64,000 nt of DNA, from positions 62,001 through 126,000 of the forward strand of contig NZ_FPKR01000003.1 in the NCBI RefSeq assembly GCF_900119825.1, read 5' to 3'. The position numbers and the translations under genes were made by a program. This document shows, one piece after another, positions 6,843-16,136 of the stretch. The notes beneath the pieces were generated by a model that was not told the DNA's origin, ran no database searches, and saw only the letters and a list, made by a program, of their open reading frames with translations. This DNA is from Chitinimonas taiwanensis DSM 18899 (GTDB lineage: Bacteria > Pseudomonadota > Gammaproteobacteria > Burkholderiales > Chitinimonadaceae). Position 1 is the first letter of the stretch. Every line of letters starts with the position of its first letter.

Positions 6843-8834
6843 TTATTCGGCACAACAACTGCTTTGTCGCGCCAGCAGCTCGGCGTCGCACTTCGGGCAG
6901 AACTCGTGCTGGCCGCTCAGATAGCCGTGCTTGGGGCAGATCGAGAAGGTGGGCGTGATGGTGATATAGGGCAGGCGGAAGTTGCTCAGTGCACGCCGTA
7001 CCAGCTGCTTGCAGGCGCTGCTGCTGCTGACCGCCTCATTCATATACAAATGCAGCACGGTGCCGCCCGTGTACTTGCCCTGCAGCTCGGCCTGCAGGGT
7101 CAGCGCCTCGAAGGGGTCGTCGGTGTAGCCGACCGGCAGCTGGCTGGAATTGGTGTAGTAGGGCTGCTCGGGCGTGCCGGCCTGCAAAATGCCCGGCCAG
7201 CGCTTCTTGTCCTCGCGCGCAAAGCGGTAGGTAGTGCCCTCGGCCGGTGTGGCTTCCAGGTTGTACAGATGGCCGGTCTGCTCTTGGAATTCGGTCATGC
7301 GCGCGCGCACATGGTCCAAGAGGCGCACCGCCATCGCATGGCCTTCCGGCGCAGTGATGTCGTAGGCATTGCGGCTGAAGTTACGCACCATCTCGTTGAT
7401 GCCATTCACCCCCAGGGTGCTGAAGTGATTGCGCAGCGTGCCCAGGTAGCGCTTGGTGTAGGGGTAAAGGCCCTGGTCGATATAGCGCTGCACCACCTTG
7501 CGCTTCACTTCCAGTACATCGCGCCCCAGTTCCAGCAAGCGGTCCAGCGCCGCATACAGGCCGGCCTCGTCACCCCAGTGCAGGTAGCCGAGTCGCGCGC
7601 AGTTCACCGTGACTACGCCAACCGAGCCGGTCTGCTCGGCCGAGCCAAACAAGCCGTTGCCGCGCTTGAGCAGCTCGCGCAGATCCAGCTGCAGGCGGCA
7701 GCACATCGAACGCACCATATGCGGCTCAAGGTCGGAATTGAGGAAGTTCTGGAAGTAGGGCAGGCCATACTTGGCGGTCATCTCGAACAGCAGCTCGGTG
7801 TTCGGGTGATCCCAGTCAAAGTCGGGTGTGATGTTGTAGGTCGGAATCGGGAAGGTGAAGGCGCGGCCCTTGGCGTCGCCGGCCATCATCACCTCGATAT
7901 AGGCACGGTTGATCAGGTCCATCTCGTGCTGCAGCTCGCCATAGCTGAATGGCATCTCCTCGCCACCGATATACGGAATCTGCCCGGCCAGATCCTGCGG
8001 GCAGGTCCAGTCGAAGGTCAGATTGGTGAACGGCGTCTGGGTGCCCCAGCGGCTCGGCACGTTCAGGTTGTAGATCAGCTCCTGCATGGCCTGCTTGACC
8101 TCGCGATAACTCATGCCATCGCGGCGGATAAAGGGCGCCATATAGGTATCGAAGCTGGAAAACGCCTGCGCACCCGCCCATTCGTTCTGCAGAGTGCCGA
8201 GGAAGTTGACGATCTGGCCGATGGCGGCCGACATATGCTTGGGTGGCGTGGCCTCCACCTTGCCCGGCACACCGTTGAAGCCCTCGGTCAGCAGCTGGCG
8301 CAAGGACCAGCCGGCGCAGTAGCCGCTGAGCATATCGAGGTCATGGATATGGAGATCGCCCTCGCGGTGCGCGCGGCCTGCCTCGGGGCTGTAGACATGG
8401 TTGAGCCAGTAATTGGCGGTCACCTTGCCGGCCACATTCAGGATCAGCCCACCCAGGCTATAGCCCTGGTTGGCATTCGCATTCACGCGCCAGTCGCGCT
8501 GCTCGAGGTATTCCTCCATCGCGCTTTCCACGTCCACCAGCGTGTGCTGCAGCGCGCGCAGACGCGCATGCTGCTCGCGGTAGACGATGTAGGCGCGCGC
8601 CGTGCGCCAGCAACCGGCCGCCACCAGGGTTTCCTCCACCCGGTTCTGGATGGTCTCGATGCCTGGACAAGGCTGATCGGCCAGGTTGGCCAGCACCCGC
8701 TCGGTCAGTAGCCCGGCCACCACGGGATCGAACTCCCCGGTCGCCCGCCCAGCCGCCGCCAGCGCCTGCTGTATCTTGCCCTGGTCAAAAACGGCCAAGG
8801 TGCCATCACGTTTCATTACGTGCTGCGGATGCAT
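6843..8834 (-). CDS. nrdD: anaerobic (class III) ribonucleoside-triphosphate reductase, catalytic body lacking the glycyl-radical loop
   Basis: A 663-residue protein with an N-terminal ATP-cone (VMKRDGTLAVFDQGKIQQAL) and the ten-stranded catalytic barrel. It ends soon after the C-terminal zinc region: C633 (SICPKHGYLSG) and C646/C649 (CPKC), then a short tail with two adjacent Cys. The glycyl-radical motif (RVxGYxRP) that normally follows is absent and is encoded by the next small gene. Reduces NTPs to dNTPs without oxygen. A GGAG site 7 bases from the ATG supports this start, and it overlaps the proximal NrdR box. NrdR and FNR/DNR-type control is indicated. Confidence 0.92.
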   Translation of the reverse strand: MHPQHVMKRDGTLAVFDQGKIQQALAAAGRATGEFDPVVAGLLTERVLANLADQPCPGIETIQNRVEETLVAAGCWRTARAYIVYREQHARLRALQHTLVDVESAMEEYLEQRDWRVNANANQGYSLGGLILNVAGKVTANYWLNHVYSPEAGRAHREGDLHIHDLDMLSGYCAGWSLRQLLTEGFNGVPGKVEATPPKHMSAAIGQIVNFLGTLQNEWAGAQAFSSFDTYMAPFIRRDGMSYREVKQAMQELIYNLNVPSRWGTQTPFTNLTFDWTCPQDLAGQIPYIGGEEMPFSYGELQHEMDLINRAYIEVMMAGDAKGRAFTFPIPTYNITPDFDWDHPNTELLFEMTAKYGLPYFQNFLNSDLEPHMVRSMCCRLQLDLRELLKRGNGLFGSAEQTGSVGVVTVNCARLGYLHWGDEAGLYAALDRLLELGRDVLEVKRKVVQRYIDQGLYPYTKRYLGTLRNHFSTLGVNGINEMVRNFSRNAYDITAPEGHAMAVRLLDHVRARMTEFQEQTGHLYNLEATPAEGTTYRFAREDKKRWPGILQAGTPEQPYYTNSSQLPVGYTDDPFEALTLQAELQGKYTGGTVLHLYMNEAVSSSSACKQLVRRALSNFRLPYITITPTFSICPKHGYLSGQHEFCPKCDAELLARQSSCCAE

Positions 8835-8838
8835 GAAA

Positions 8839-8854
8839 ACACTCCATCTAGTGG
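8839..8854. promoter_or_regulatory. NrdR box 2 (proximal)
   Basis: ACACTCCATCTAGTGG is a 16-bp imperfect palindrome of the NrdR type (ACAC-W-ATATAT-W-GTGT). It is paired with the box at 8871-8886, start-to-start 32 bp, the spacing typical of NrdR operators. It overlaps the nrdD ribosome-binding region. Confidence 0.75.
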
Positions 8855-8870
8855 TTTGATGCGCAGACTA

Positions 8871-8886
8871 GCACTAGATGTAGTGG
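8871..8886. promoter_or_regulatory. NrdR box 1 (distal)
   Basis: GCACTAGATGTAGTGG, 16 bp, close to a palindrome (CACTA/TAGTG arms). Together with the proximal box it forms the three-helical-turn pair that NrdR uses to repress ribonucleotide reductase operons. Confidence 0.75.
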
Positions 8887-8921
8887 TTTAAAGCAGGCCG
8901 GGGCGGGTGTTTTGCAAAGGC

Positions 8922-8935
8922 TTGATGAGGGTCAA
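8922..8935. promoter_or_regulatory. FNR/DNR box upstream of nrdD
   Basis: TTGAT-GAGG-GTCAA differs from the consensus by one base. It is about 95 bases upstream of the nrdD start, beyond both NrdR boxes, a usual place for an activator of an anaerobic gene. Confidence 0.7.
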
Positions 8936-9007
8936 GTTTGTGCCCTGCCGCGTGGCCCAGCAGCTGTGTTGCGTGCCGCCATCGTGGGCGCCCAACAGGG
9001 CAAGGTT

Positions 9008-9136
9008 ATGTATCCCGAGTTCAAACGACTTTCCCAGGCCGCTGGCTGCGTTGGTTACACCGTGTGGCTGGCTGGGCGTCATGTCTGCTATGTCGGGCGC
9101 AGGGGCGAGACCCATATCGAGCGTTTCCCGGACTGA
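9008..9136 (+). CDS. possible 42-residue small protein, unrecognised
   Basis: A short reading frame in the 346-bp gap between nrdD and the cupin gene. It starts ATG TAT CCC with only a weak AAGG two bases before the start, and ends with RGETHIERFPD. It has two Cys and no membrane segment, and I recognise no family. The gap otherwise holds the nrdD regulatory sites and nothing else I can identify. It may be chance. Confidence 0.22.
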   Translation: MYPEFKRLSQAAGCVGYTVWLAGRHVCYVGRRGETHIERFPD

Positions 9137-9180
9137 TGGCGCCGTCCCGGCCAGCTGGCTGGCCACACTTGAGTTCGGCC

Positions 9181-9501
9181 TTAACGGCGATGCAGGAACA
9201 GCGTGACCAACAGGCTGGCGTCCTGCACGCAGTCGACCGCATGCGGTTCGGCGTCCTGCAGATAGATGAGGGCGCCGGGTAGTAGGGTGTGGGTCTGGCC
9301 GTGGCAGCTGAAGCGGACTTCGCCGCTCAGGCATTGCGCACTCATGGCACCAGCGGCGCGGTGGCTTTGCAGCTGGGCACCGGCAGCCAGGCTCAGGCGG
9401 AAGATTTCGATATGCGTGTCGCGCACCAGTACCTGGTTGGCTTCGCCGCTCTGGGTATTGATCCAGACCAGATCGCCCGACTTGGCGTGGGTTTGGGCCA
9501 T
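9181..9501 (-). CDS. small cupin-domain protein
   Basis: A 106-residue single-domain cupin: SLAAGAQLQSHRAAGAMSAQ and then LPGALIYLQDAEPHAVDCV correspond to the two conserved cupin stretches, but the first keeps only one His, so metal binding may be weak. A good AAGGAG site precedes the ATG. Such proteins are often described as cupin/quercetin dioxygenase-like with no known substrate. It stands alone between nrdD and the molybdenum hydroxylase operon. Confidence 0.75.
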   Translation of the reverse strand: MAQTHAKSGDLVWINTQSGEANQVLVRDTHIEIFRLSLAAGAQLQSHRAAGAMSAQCLSGEVRFSCHGQTHTLLPGALIYLQDAEPHAVDCVQDASLLVTLFLHRR

Positions 9502-9614
9502 GACTTACTCCTTGAGGGATGCCTAGCTTCAGTCTAGCGGCTGCCGATGCACAGTGAGACGGACTCGGTGCGATTCGTCCTGCTTAGGGCGTGCTAGGGC
9601 TGGAAGCTTGCCGG

Positions 9615-10202
9615 CTAGGCTAGGTACAGATCAGCAGGCGTATCCACATCCCGCGTCACGCCGGCGTCACTGGTTTCAATCTGCCAGACGGTCTGTCCAG
9701 CCAGCACAGCGCGCGCGCCGCGGTCGCCTTGCAAGGCCAGTAGGGCTGCTCGGTAACGGTGTGGGAAACCGACCGGGTGGCCGGGCTGGCCTGCGTAAAG
9801 CGGCTGCACCAGCGTCTCGCGCTCGCGTAGTGCATTGCGCACCGCGCGGACTGTCGCTGGCTGCACCCAGGGCATATCGGCCAGTGCCACCAGCCAGCCT
9901 TGGGTATCCGCACTGGCCGCCACGCCGGCGGCCAGCGTATGGCCCATACCAAGGTGCGCTTGCTCGCAATGGAGCAGCCTGCAGCCCCGGCGCTGTAAAG
10001 CAGCACTCAGCGCATCGGTATGCCTATCGTGATTGGCGGGCAGCAGGGCCAGCACCTGCGGCAGGGCGGCCAGCAGGGCATCGGCGGCCGCTTCGGCCAC
10101 CAGGCGGCCATCGGGCAGGGTCTGCAGCAGCTTGTGTTGGGCGCCGCTCGGATCAAAACGCTGGCCGCGCCCGGCTGCCAGCAGCAGGCCTACTGCCCTC
10201 AT
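9615..10202 (-). CDS. MocA-like nucleotidyltransferase (molybdopterin cytidylyltransferase family)
   Basis: A 195-residue MobA-like NTP-transferase domain. The N-terminal LLLAAGRGQRFDPSG is the nucleotide loop; GMGHTLAAGV and VALADMPWVQPATV carry the metal-binding Asp; GHPVGFP is the acceptor loop. These match MocA, which turns molybdopterin into its cytosine dinucleotide form for xanthine-dehydrogenase-type enzymes. It overlaps xdhC by 4 bp and closes the iorAB-xdhC operon, which supports that role over MobA (a separate mobA lies at 36904). Confidence 0.83.
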   Translation of the reverse strand: MRAVGLLLAAGRGQRFDPSGAQHKLLQTLPDGRLVAEAAADALLAALPQVLALLPANHDRHTDALSAALQRRGCRLLHCEQAHLGMGHTLAAGVAASADTQGWLVALADMPWVQPATVRAVRNALRERETLVQPLYAGQPGHPVGFPHRYRAALLALQGDRGARAVLAGQTVWQIETSDAGVTRDVDTPADLYLA

Positions 10203-11194
10203 CGCCGGCTGGCTTCCACATGGGCCGGCGCTAAAGCGGGTGGACGCTGCAACACCGGCACGCCGTTCTTCACCGCGACGATTTCGGCCAGGATGGCGAT
10301 GGCGATTTCCGCCGGCGTGCGGCTGCCCAGATAGAGGCCGACTGGGCCGTGCAGGCGGTCGATTTCCTCGCCAGACAGATCAAACAGCGCCAGCCGCTCA
10401 CGTCGCGCCGCCGTATTGCTGCGCGAACCGAGTGCACCCACATAGAAGGCGGGCGATTTGAGTGCTTCGAGCAGGGCCATATCGTCGAGCTTGGGGTCGT
10501 GTGTCAGCGCCACGATGGCGGTGTGGGCGTCCGGCTCCATCGCCACCACCACATCGTCGGGCATGCCGTCCTCGAACAGCACGCCATCCACGTCCCAATC
10601 GCTGCGGTATTCGCGGCGTGGATCACACACATGCACGGCAAAGCCCAGTGCTTGCGCCATCTGCGCGGTGATGCGCGATAGCTGACCGGCACCGATCAGC
10701 AGCAGGCGCCAACGCGGGCCGAAGATGCTGGTGAAGCGTTCGCCATCGAAGGCCGGCTTGTCGCCACGTTGGGCCGGGCGCAGTTCGATCTGGCCGCTGC
10801 CCAGGGTGACGATGCGAGCGACCAGTTCATGGCGGGCGGTGGCAGCCAGCAGGGTGTCGAGCCAGTCGGTCGCCCGCAGCGGCTCAACCAGCAGGCGTAG
10901 CGTGCCACCGCAGGGCAGGCCGAAGCGGGTGGCCTCTTCCTTGCTGACCCCGTAGCGAACGATGCCGGCCTCGCTCGGCCGCTCGCCGCGGCTGACGCGG
11001 CGGACCAGGTCGTCCTCCACGCAGCCGCCCGATACCGAGCCGGTGACCGCCCCATCGCCGCGCACCGCCAGCAAGGAGCCGACCGGACGCGGTGCCGAGC
11101 CCCAGGTCTCGATCACGCTGACCAGCCAGACGGCCTCGCCAGCCATGAACCAGTCGCGCGCCCGCGCCAACACCTGCAGATCAAGCGCGTCCAT
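10199..11194 (-). CDS. xdhC: XdhC-family molybdenum-cofactor insertion chaperone
   Basis: A 331-residue protein with the N-terminal XdhC/CoxI domain ([13 protein letters not shown] near residue 55) and a C-terminal Rossmann domain ([17 protein letters not shown], then CDPRREY). XdhC binds Moco, oversees sulfuration and delivers it to xanthine-oxidase-family apoenzymes. The ATG at 11194 shares its A with the TGA of the upstream large subunit (TGATG), and its end overlaps the MocA-like gene, so the four genes look coupled. Confidence 0.88.
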   Translation of the reverse strand: MDALDLQVLARARDWFMAGEAVWLVSVIETWGSAPRPVGSLLAVRGDGAVTGSVSGGCVEDDLVRRVSRGERPSEAGIVRYGVSKEEATRFGLPCGGTLRLLVEPLRATDWLDTLLAATARHELVARIVTLGSGQIELRPAQRGDKPAFDGERFTSIFGPRWRLLLIGAGQLSRITAQMAQALGFAVHVCDPRREYRSDWDVDGVLFEDGMPDDVVVAMEPDAHTAIVALTHDPKLDDMALLEALKSPAFYVGALGSRSNTAARRERLALFDLSGEEIDRLHGPVGLYLGSRTPAEIAIAILAEIVAVKNGVPVLQRPPALAPAHVEASRR

Positions 11195-13362
11195 CAGGCC
11201 AGCTTCAGCGGTAGGGTGCTTAGCCGCTTGCCGGTGATGGCCGCTAGCGCGTTGGCCACCGCGGGGGCAATCGGCGGTACGCCGGGTTCGCCCACGCCGG
11301 TGGGTGGGGCGTCGCTGGGCACAATATGCACCTCGATCTTGGGCATCTCGTTGATGCGCAGCACCGGGTAGTCGTGGAAATTGCTTTGCTCCACCTGCCC
11401 ATCCTTGAGCGTGATCGCGCCATGCAAGGTGGCCGACAGGCCAAAGCCGATGCCGCCCTCCATCTGGGCGCGGATCACATCGGGGTTGATCGCGATGCCG
11501 CAATCCACCGCGCATACCACGCGGTCGATGCGGAAGCTGCCATCGGCCAGCACTGTCACTTCAGCCACTTCGGCCACATAGCTGCCGAAGGACTCGACCA
11601 CTGCCACGCCGCGCCCGCGTTTTTCGCCCTTCTTGCCGGGTTTGAGCGGCTTGCCCCAGCCGGCCTTGTCGGCCGCCAGCCTGAGCACACCGGCATGGCG
11701 CGGATGCTTGTCGAGTAAGGCCAGCCGGAAGGCGACCGGATCGGCCTTGGCCGCGCTGGCCGCTGCGTCGATCAGTGTCTCTACGGCAAAGCCGGTATGG
11801 GTATGGCCCACCGAACGCCACCACAGCACAGGCACGGCCTTTTGAGGCGAATGCAGGTCCACGCGCAGATTGGGCACGTGGTAGGACAGGTTGGCTGCGC
11901 CCTCCACCGAGGTTGCGTCCACACCGTTCTTGACCATGAAGCCTTCGAAGGCGGTGCCGGTGATGATGCTCTGGCCGACGATGCGCTGCCGCCAGCCGAT
12001 CAGCTGGCCCTGCGCATCGAGCGCGGCTTCGGCCTCGTGCAGATACATAGGGCGGTAGTAACCGCTGCGCATATCATCCTCACGCGTCCACACCATCTTG
12101 ACCGGTGTCTTGCCACCACTGGCTTTCACGATGCGCGCACATTCGATCACGAAGTCCGATGCCGGGTTGGCTCGCCGGCCAAAACTGCCGCCTGCATACA
12201 GGGTATTGATCTTCACCTGCTCGGGCTTGAGCCCAAACACGGCGGCAACCGCGCCCTGGTCAAAGGTGTGGAACTGCTCGCCATTCCAGACTTCGGCGCC
12301 ATCCGTGCCCAGGCTGATCACACAATTGAGCGGCTCCATCGCGGCATGGGCCAGGTAGGGGAACTCGTAGACCGCGCGCACCACCTGGGCGGCCCTGGCA
12401 AAGGCAGCATCGGGCTCGCCTTGCAGGTTGGCCACTGCACCGGGCTGCTTGAGCAGGGCCGTGAACTCATCGCGCAGCTCGCCGCTGCCCTGCTGGATTG
12501 CGCCGCTTTCGTCCCAATCGAGCTTCAGTGCATCGCGGCCTTTCTTGGCGGCCCAGAAACCCTTGGCCAGCACCGCCACGCCCGACTCGATGGTGAGCAC
12601 ATCAACCACACCCTTCACGGCCTTGGCCGCACTCGCGTCCACGCTGCGCAACTTGGCACCGAAGCGCGGTGGGTGGGCAACCACGGCGGTGAGCATGCCG
12701 GGTAATTGAACATCCTGGGTGAAGATGGCCTTGCCGTTGATCTTGTCGGCACTGTCGCGACGCGACAGCTTCTGCTTGCCGACCAGCTTGAAGTCCTTGG
12801 CGTCCTTGAGCTTGACCTCCTTGGGGGCTTCCAGCGTGGCTGCTGTGGCCACCAGCTCGCCAAAGCGAGCCTTGCGGCCGCTGGCGGCATGCGTGACCAA
12901 GCCGGCCTGTACGCTGATTTCCGTGGCCGGCACACCCCAATCCTTGGCGGCCGCTGCCACCAGCAGCGCGCGCGCACTGGCGCCAGCCTGACGCAGCTGC
13001 ATCCAAGAGTTGGCCATGGCCGAGCTGCCGCCCGTGCCCTGTATCGGCCCCCAGTTGAGGTTGTTGTACACGGCGGCATTGGCCGGTGCGCCTTCCACGC
13101 GCACGGTCTGCCAGTCGGCATCCAGTTCTTCGGCCAGGATGGTGGCAAGGCCGGTATATGTGCCTTGCCCCATTTCCAGATGCTTGGAGAGCACGGTCAC
13201 CGTGTCGTCGCTGCCGATGCGCACAAAGGCATTCGGCACCGCGCTGGTCGGCATGGCGGCGGCGCGGGCGCGCCCACCGGGGGTAAGTTGAAAGCCGATC
13301 AGTAGCGCCGTGGCGGCACCGGCCTTGAGCAGATCGCGACGTGAGAGTTCGGGCAGATGCAT
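11194..13362 (-). CDS. xanthine-oxidase-family molybdopterin subunit, IorB-like, Tat-exported
   Basis: A 722-residue large subunit of a molybdenum hydroxylase of the isoquinoline 1-oxidoreductase/aldehyde oxidase type. The N-terminus has the twin-arginine signal SRRDLLKAG (residues 8-16) followed by a hydrophobic run, so the enzyme should be folded with its cofactor and exported to the periplasm or membrane face. Motifs: [26 protein letters not shown] and the late [18 protein letters not shown] with the Glu expected of the active site. Paired with the 2Fe-2S subunit just upstream. The substrate (N-heterocycle or aldehyde) cannot be determined. Confidence 0.88.
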   Translation of the reverse strand: MHLPELSRRDLLKAGAATALLIGFQLTPGGRARAAAMPTSAVPNAFVRIGSDDTVTVLSKHLEMGQGTYTGLATILAEELDADWQTVRVEGAPANAAVYNNLNWGPIQGTGGSSAMANSWMQLRQAGASARALLVAAAAKDWGVPATEISVQAGLVTHAASGRKARFGELVATAATLEAPKEVKLKDAKDFKLVGKQKLSRRDSADKINGKAIFTQDVQLPGMLTAVVAHPPRFGAKLRSVDASAAKAVKGVVDVLTIESGVAVLAKGFWAAKKGRDALKLDWDESGAIQQGSGELRDEFTALLKQPGAVANLQGEPDAAFARAAQVVRAVYEFPYLAHAAMEPLNCVISLGTDGAEVWNGEQFHTFDQGAVAAVFGLKPEQVKINTLYAGGSFGRRANPASDFVIECARIVKASGGKTPVKMVWTREDDMRSGYYRPMYLHEAEAALDAQGQLIGWRQRIVGQSIITGTAFEGFMVKNGVDATSVEGAANLSYHVPNLRVDLHSPQKAVPVLWWRSVGHTHTGFAVETLIDAAASAAKADPVAFRLALLDKHPRHAGVLRLAADKAGWGKPLKPGKKGEKRGRGVAVVESFGSYVAEVAEVTVLADGSFRIDRVVCAVDCGIAINPDVIRAQMEGGIGFGLSATLHGAITLKDGQVEQSNFHDYPVLRINEMPKIEVHIVPSDAPPTGVGEPGVPPIAPAVANALAAITGKRLSTLPLKLA

Positions 13363-13365
13363 GGC

Positions 13366-13848
13366 TCAGCCCTCCATCTTTTCGCTGGCCTTGCCGGCCA
13401 TGATGGCGGAAGCCTCGTGGATGGCGGCGCGGATGCGGTGATAGGTCGCGCAACGGCACACATTGCCAGCCATGGCGGCGTCGATATCGGCGTCGGACGG
13501 CTTGGCGTTTTTGGCCAGCAGGCCCGCGGCCGACATGATCTGGCCCGATTGGCAATAGCCACATTGCACGACGTCCAGCTTGCGCCAGGCAGCTTGCACC
13601 GCGCGGCCGGCCTTGCCGCTCAGCCCCTCTATCGTGGTGACCTTGGCCTTACCCACGGCAGATACCGGCATGCTGCACGAGCGCACGGGCTGGCCATCCA
13701 TCCAGACGGTACAGGCGCCGCACAGGGCCATGCCGCAGCCGTATTTGGTGCCGGTGTGGCCTAGCTCGTCGCGCAGGGCCCAAAGCAGTGGGGTATCGGG
13801 TTCGACATCGACCTGAACGGTCTTGCCGTTGACGTTGAGTGCGGTCAT
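13366..13848 (-). CDS. 2Fe-2S subunit of the molybdenum hydroxylase, IorA-like
   Basis: A 160-residue protein with two 2Fe-2S domains: the plant-ferredoxin-like site C38, C43, C46, C58 ([13 protein letters not shown]), and the all-helical site with CGYCQSG and NVCRCATY. It passes electrons from the molybdenum centre to an acceptor, which in this subfamily is usually a cytochrome rather than NAD, since no FAD subunit is present. First gene of the iorA-iorB-xdhC-mocA set; three bases separate it from iorB. Confidence 0.9.
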   Translation of the reverse strand: MTALNVNGKTVQVDVEPDTPLLWALRDELGHTGTKYGCGMALCGACTVWMDGQPVRSCSMPVSAVGKAKVTTIEGLSGKAGRAVQAAWRKLDVVQCGYCQSGQIMSAAGLLAKNAKPSDADIDAAMAGNVCRCATYHRIRAAIHEASAIMAGKASEKMEG

Positions 13849-14063
13849 TGCGTGCTCCGTGGCTGGCTGATCCGGTATCGGTGGGCTGGCTAACCGAAGC
13901 AGTATTGGCGAGCAGGCAGCAGACGCAAACTCAGAGGAGACAAGCGGCGCTCAAGCGCACGGTGTAGCGAGAGAGAGGGCGCAAGATCGTCGGGGCGGAT
14001 TGCCCCGAAGTGACTGGGCCGGAGCAAGCCACTGCGCCCCGCTGCCTAGTGGCAGGGCGGGTT

Positions 14064-14270
14064 TTACTCGCTTGTTCCGGCCGCAGGGGCGGGCGTTGTA
14101 CCTGCCGTGGCCTGCTCCCATTCGAACCAGTCCTCGCCCCATAGCTCGACCGGATGCTGGGTGCGGTCGCTGCCATTGCCGCAGTTCAACGCATCGGCCG
14201 CGCAGTATTTGTCGCAGCCCCAGCAGATGCGCTCGGGGTGCTTGGGATGGAGCGGGATTTTCTTGGCCAT
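14064..14270 (-). CDS. DUF3079-family small Cys-rich protein
   Basis: A 68-residue protein: MAKKIPLHPKHPERICWGCD then KYCAADALNCGNGSDRTQHP is characteristic of DUF3079. Four Cys and several His suggest a zinc or Fe-S site. The function is not known. The 215 bp between it and iorA hold only a small hairpin (13991-14007) and no other feature I can name. Confidence 0.78.
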   Translation of the reverse strand: MAKKIPLHPKHPERICWGCDKYCAADALNCGNGSDRTQHPVELWGEDWFEWEQATAGTTPAPAAGTSE

Positions 14271-14303
14271 GATGGGACTCCGCCAGGAAGGCTGCTTAGC
14301 GAC

Positions 14304-15536
14304 TCAGCCGGGTTTGCCATCGGCGCGGGCGTGCCAGTAGATGGGCAGCACGCGCGCGGCCCAGGCCAGCATCAGCAAGAGCCAGCCGGCCGAGGCCAGA
14401 TGCAGCCAGGCCGGTGGGCCGCCCCACAACGCCAGTCCCACGCGCAGCGCGGCCACGGCGTGCAGGCCCAGATAGATGGTCCAGTAAGTGTTGTCGGCCA
14501 CCAGATCGCGCCCGCCATGCCCCAGGGTGACGCGGGTCACGAAGCCGACCAGCATGGTGCAGCAGAAGCCGAGGCCGATTGCATGGGCCGGGGCGGCACC
14601 CACCGCCACGCCGGCACTATGCAGACCCTGCAGCAACAGGGCCGGCGCCAGCCAGGCGAAGCTCAGGTGCAGCATGGCCAGCAGGCGGTTCTGCAGGCTG
14701 GCGCGCAGACCCCAGCGCCAGCTGGTGTAGGCCAGGCTGGCAGCCAGGGCGAAGGCGCTGAGTGCCGCCAGCCAGGCCTGCCCGAATGCATCGGCCATGA
14801 TCAGCAGCGCGCAGCCGGCCAGCCAGCCATCCAGCAGCCAGTGCGGGCGCCAGCTGGCGTGGCCGGGCAGGGCGGATTGGGTGAAGAAGGGCAGCATGCG
14901 ATGCGACACGGTCAGGAAGACCGGCAGCAGCAAGCCCCAGAACACGATCTGGCGCGCCAGCCACCACAGTCGCCCATCGCCCGAGCGCACCCACAGCAGG
15001 GCCAGCATCAGCGCCAGTGCACCGAGGCCCATGGCCAGCAGGATGCGCAGGCCATGGCGCTTGTCGGCCACTTGGCTGCGTTGGTACAGCCGCCACCAGC
15101 GCAGGCTGGCGATGCTCCAGCTGAGCTGCATGAGCAGGAAGCCCGCGGCCGGCCAGCTGCCGCCCAGGCTGAAACCGGCCAGGGCCAGCCACAGACCCGC
15201 CAGATAGGCGAGTGCCAGCGGCAGGTGGCTGGCGGCATCGGCCGGCTCGCTCACATTCAGCCAGCGCGGGCCGGCGGTGAAGATAAAGCCGAGCATGAAC
15301 AGCGGGAATACGCCCAGCGGCGTCATCAGCCCGTGCACCATCAGGGCCGGATAGCTGCCCAGCAGCGGACGGGCAATGGCCAGTGCCCACCAGAAGCCAA
15401 GACTGAGGATGGCCAGCACGCCGGCGCCGAAATAGGCGCGGTGCGGCACGCTGCGCAGCCTCTGCCAGGCGCTGCCCACGGCCGGTGTGGGGGGGCTCGG
15501 TGGTTCGATCGAGGTATTGAAGACGGTCAGGCTCAT
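14304..15536 (-). CDS. nnrS: NnrS-family heme-copper-like membrane protein
   Basis: A 410-residue integral membrane protein with about 12 helices. Typical NnrS stretches: GFWWALAIARPLLGSYPALM, MVHGLMTPLGVFPLFMLGFI, FTAGPRWLNV and FVTRVTLGHGGRDLVADN, with conserved His residues thought to bind heme and copper. NnrS protects against nitric-oxide stress during denitrification. Its start overlaps the stop of the hemerythrin gene (ATGA), so the two are co-translated. Confidence 0.9.
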   Translation of the reverse strand: MSLTVFNTSIEPPSPPTPAVGSAWQRLRSVPHRAYFGAGVLAILSLGFWWALAIARPLLGSYPALMVHGLMTPLGVFPLFMLGFIFTAGPRWLNVSEPADAASHLPLALAYLAGLWLALAGFSLGGSWPAAGFLLMQLSWSIASLRWWRLYQRSQVADKRHGLRILLAMGLGALALMLALLWVRSGDGRLWWLARQIVFWGLLLPVFLTVSHRMLPFFTQSALPGHASWRPHWLLDGWLAGCALLIMADAFGQAWLAALSAFALAASLAYTSWRWGLRASLQNRLLAMLHLSFAWLAPALLLQGLHSAGVAVGAAPAHAIGLGFCCTMLVGFVTRVTLGHGGRDLVADNTYWTIYLGLHAVAALRVGLALWGGPPAWLHLASAGWLLLMLAWAARVLPIYWHARADGKPG

Positions 15537-16048
15537 GCTGTGGCTCCGCGTCGGGCGCGCATATTCTGGCCGATGCGGGCCAGGGTGGTGGGCGAGAGCT
15601 GGCGCGCGGCCGGGTAGAGCAGTGCTTCCTCGCGCGCTGCATGGGCCGGGTAGTCGCGTGCGAAGGCGGCCAGCTCCGCGGGGCGCAGCGGCACGCCGTG
15701 GTCGGCAATCGCCTGCAGCCAGGGGCGTACCGCTTGCCAGAGCACATCCAGAGAGGCGTGCTCGGCCTCGATGCGGGCGAGGTCGGCATTCAGGGCCGGG
15801 TCGTCCAGCTCGCGCAGGGCGGGGAACAGGTCGTCCTCCTCGTCCGCGTGGTGCAGCGGCGCCGCCATATCGAAGTAACGCAGGATATTGGCCGCCGCCT
15901 GGGCCGCTTCCTCATCCTGGCCGCGCCGGCTCAGATGCTCGTCCAGCTTCAGGCTCAGGCTGGCAAAGCGGCGCACCTTGTCGTGGCAGGCGGTCAAGAG
16001 CGCAATCGGTTCGTCAAAGCCGGGTGCAATGGCAGGGGAATTCAACAT
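15533..16048 (-). CDS. hemerythrin-like HHE-domain protein
   Basis: A 171-residue four-helix protein with the hemerythrin ligand pattern: TACHDKVRRF, APLHHADEEDDLFPAL, IEAEHASLDVLW and YPAHAAREEALLYPAA, giving the His/Glu set for a diiron site. The start is the ATG at 16048; a longer in-frame extension upstream has no family character. It is coupled to nnrS, so a role in NO or O2 handling or iron repair is likely. A perfect ATCAA half-site (16115-16119) lies about 65 bases upstream. Confidence 0.87.
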   Translation of the reverse strand: MLNSPAIAPGFDEPIALLTACHDKVRRFASLSLKLDEHLSRRGQDEEAAQAAANILRYFDMAAPLHHADEEDDLFPALRELDDPALNADLARIEAEHASLDVLWQAVRPWLQAIADHGVPLRPAELAAFARDYPAHAAREEALLYPAARQLSPTTLARIGQNMRARRGATA

Positions 16049-16105
16049 GGGGCGACTTTCACTAAGGCTTGGTGAGCAGCATGCGTGATGCCGGTGCAGC
16101 CTGCC

Positions 16106-16119
16106 CTGTCGGCGATCAA
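16106..16119. promoter_or_regulatory. half-conserved FNR/DNR site upstream of hemerythrin-nnrS
   Basis: CTGTC-GGCG-ATCAA has one perfect half and a poor one. The position (about 60 bases before the hemerythrin start) is plausible for an activator but the match is weak. Confidence 0.3.
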
Positions 16120-16136
16120 GCTTTTGCGCGATGGCG

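Noticed and set aside
6661-6845. Sequencing frameshift or pseudogene as the cause of the split nrdD
   Set aside because: The two parts are separated by about 180 bp including a repeat pair, and the tail gene has its own start codon and strong ribosome site. A single frameshift cannot explain this.
13991-14007. Small hairpin CGGGGC-GGATT-GCCCCG downstream of the DUF3079 gene as a terminator
   Set aside because: Six-base stem with no T run after it in either direction; too weak to call.
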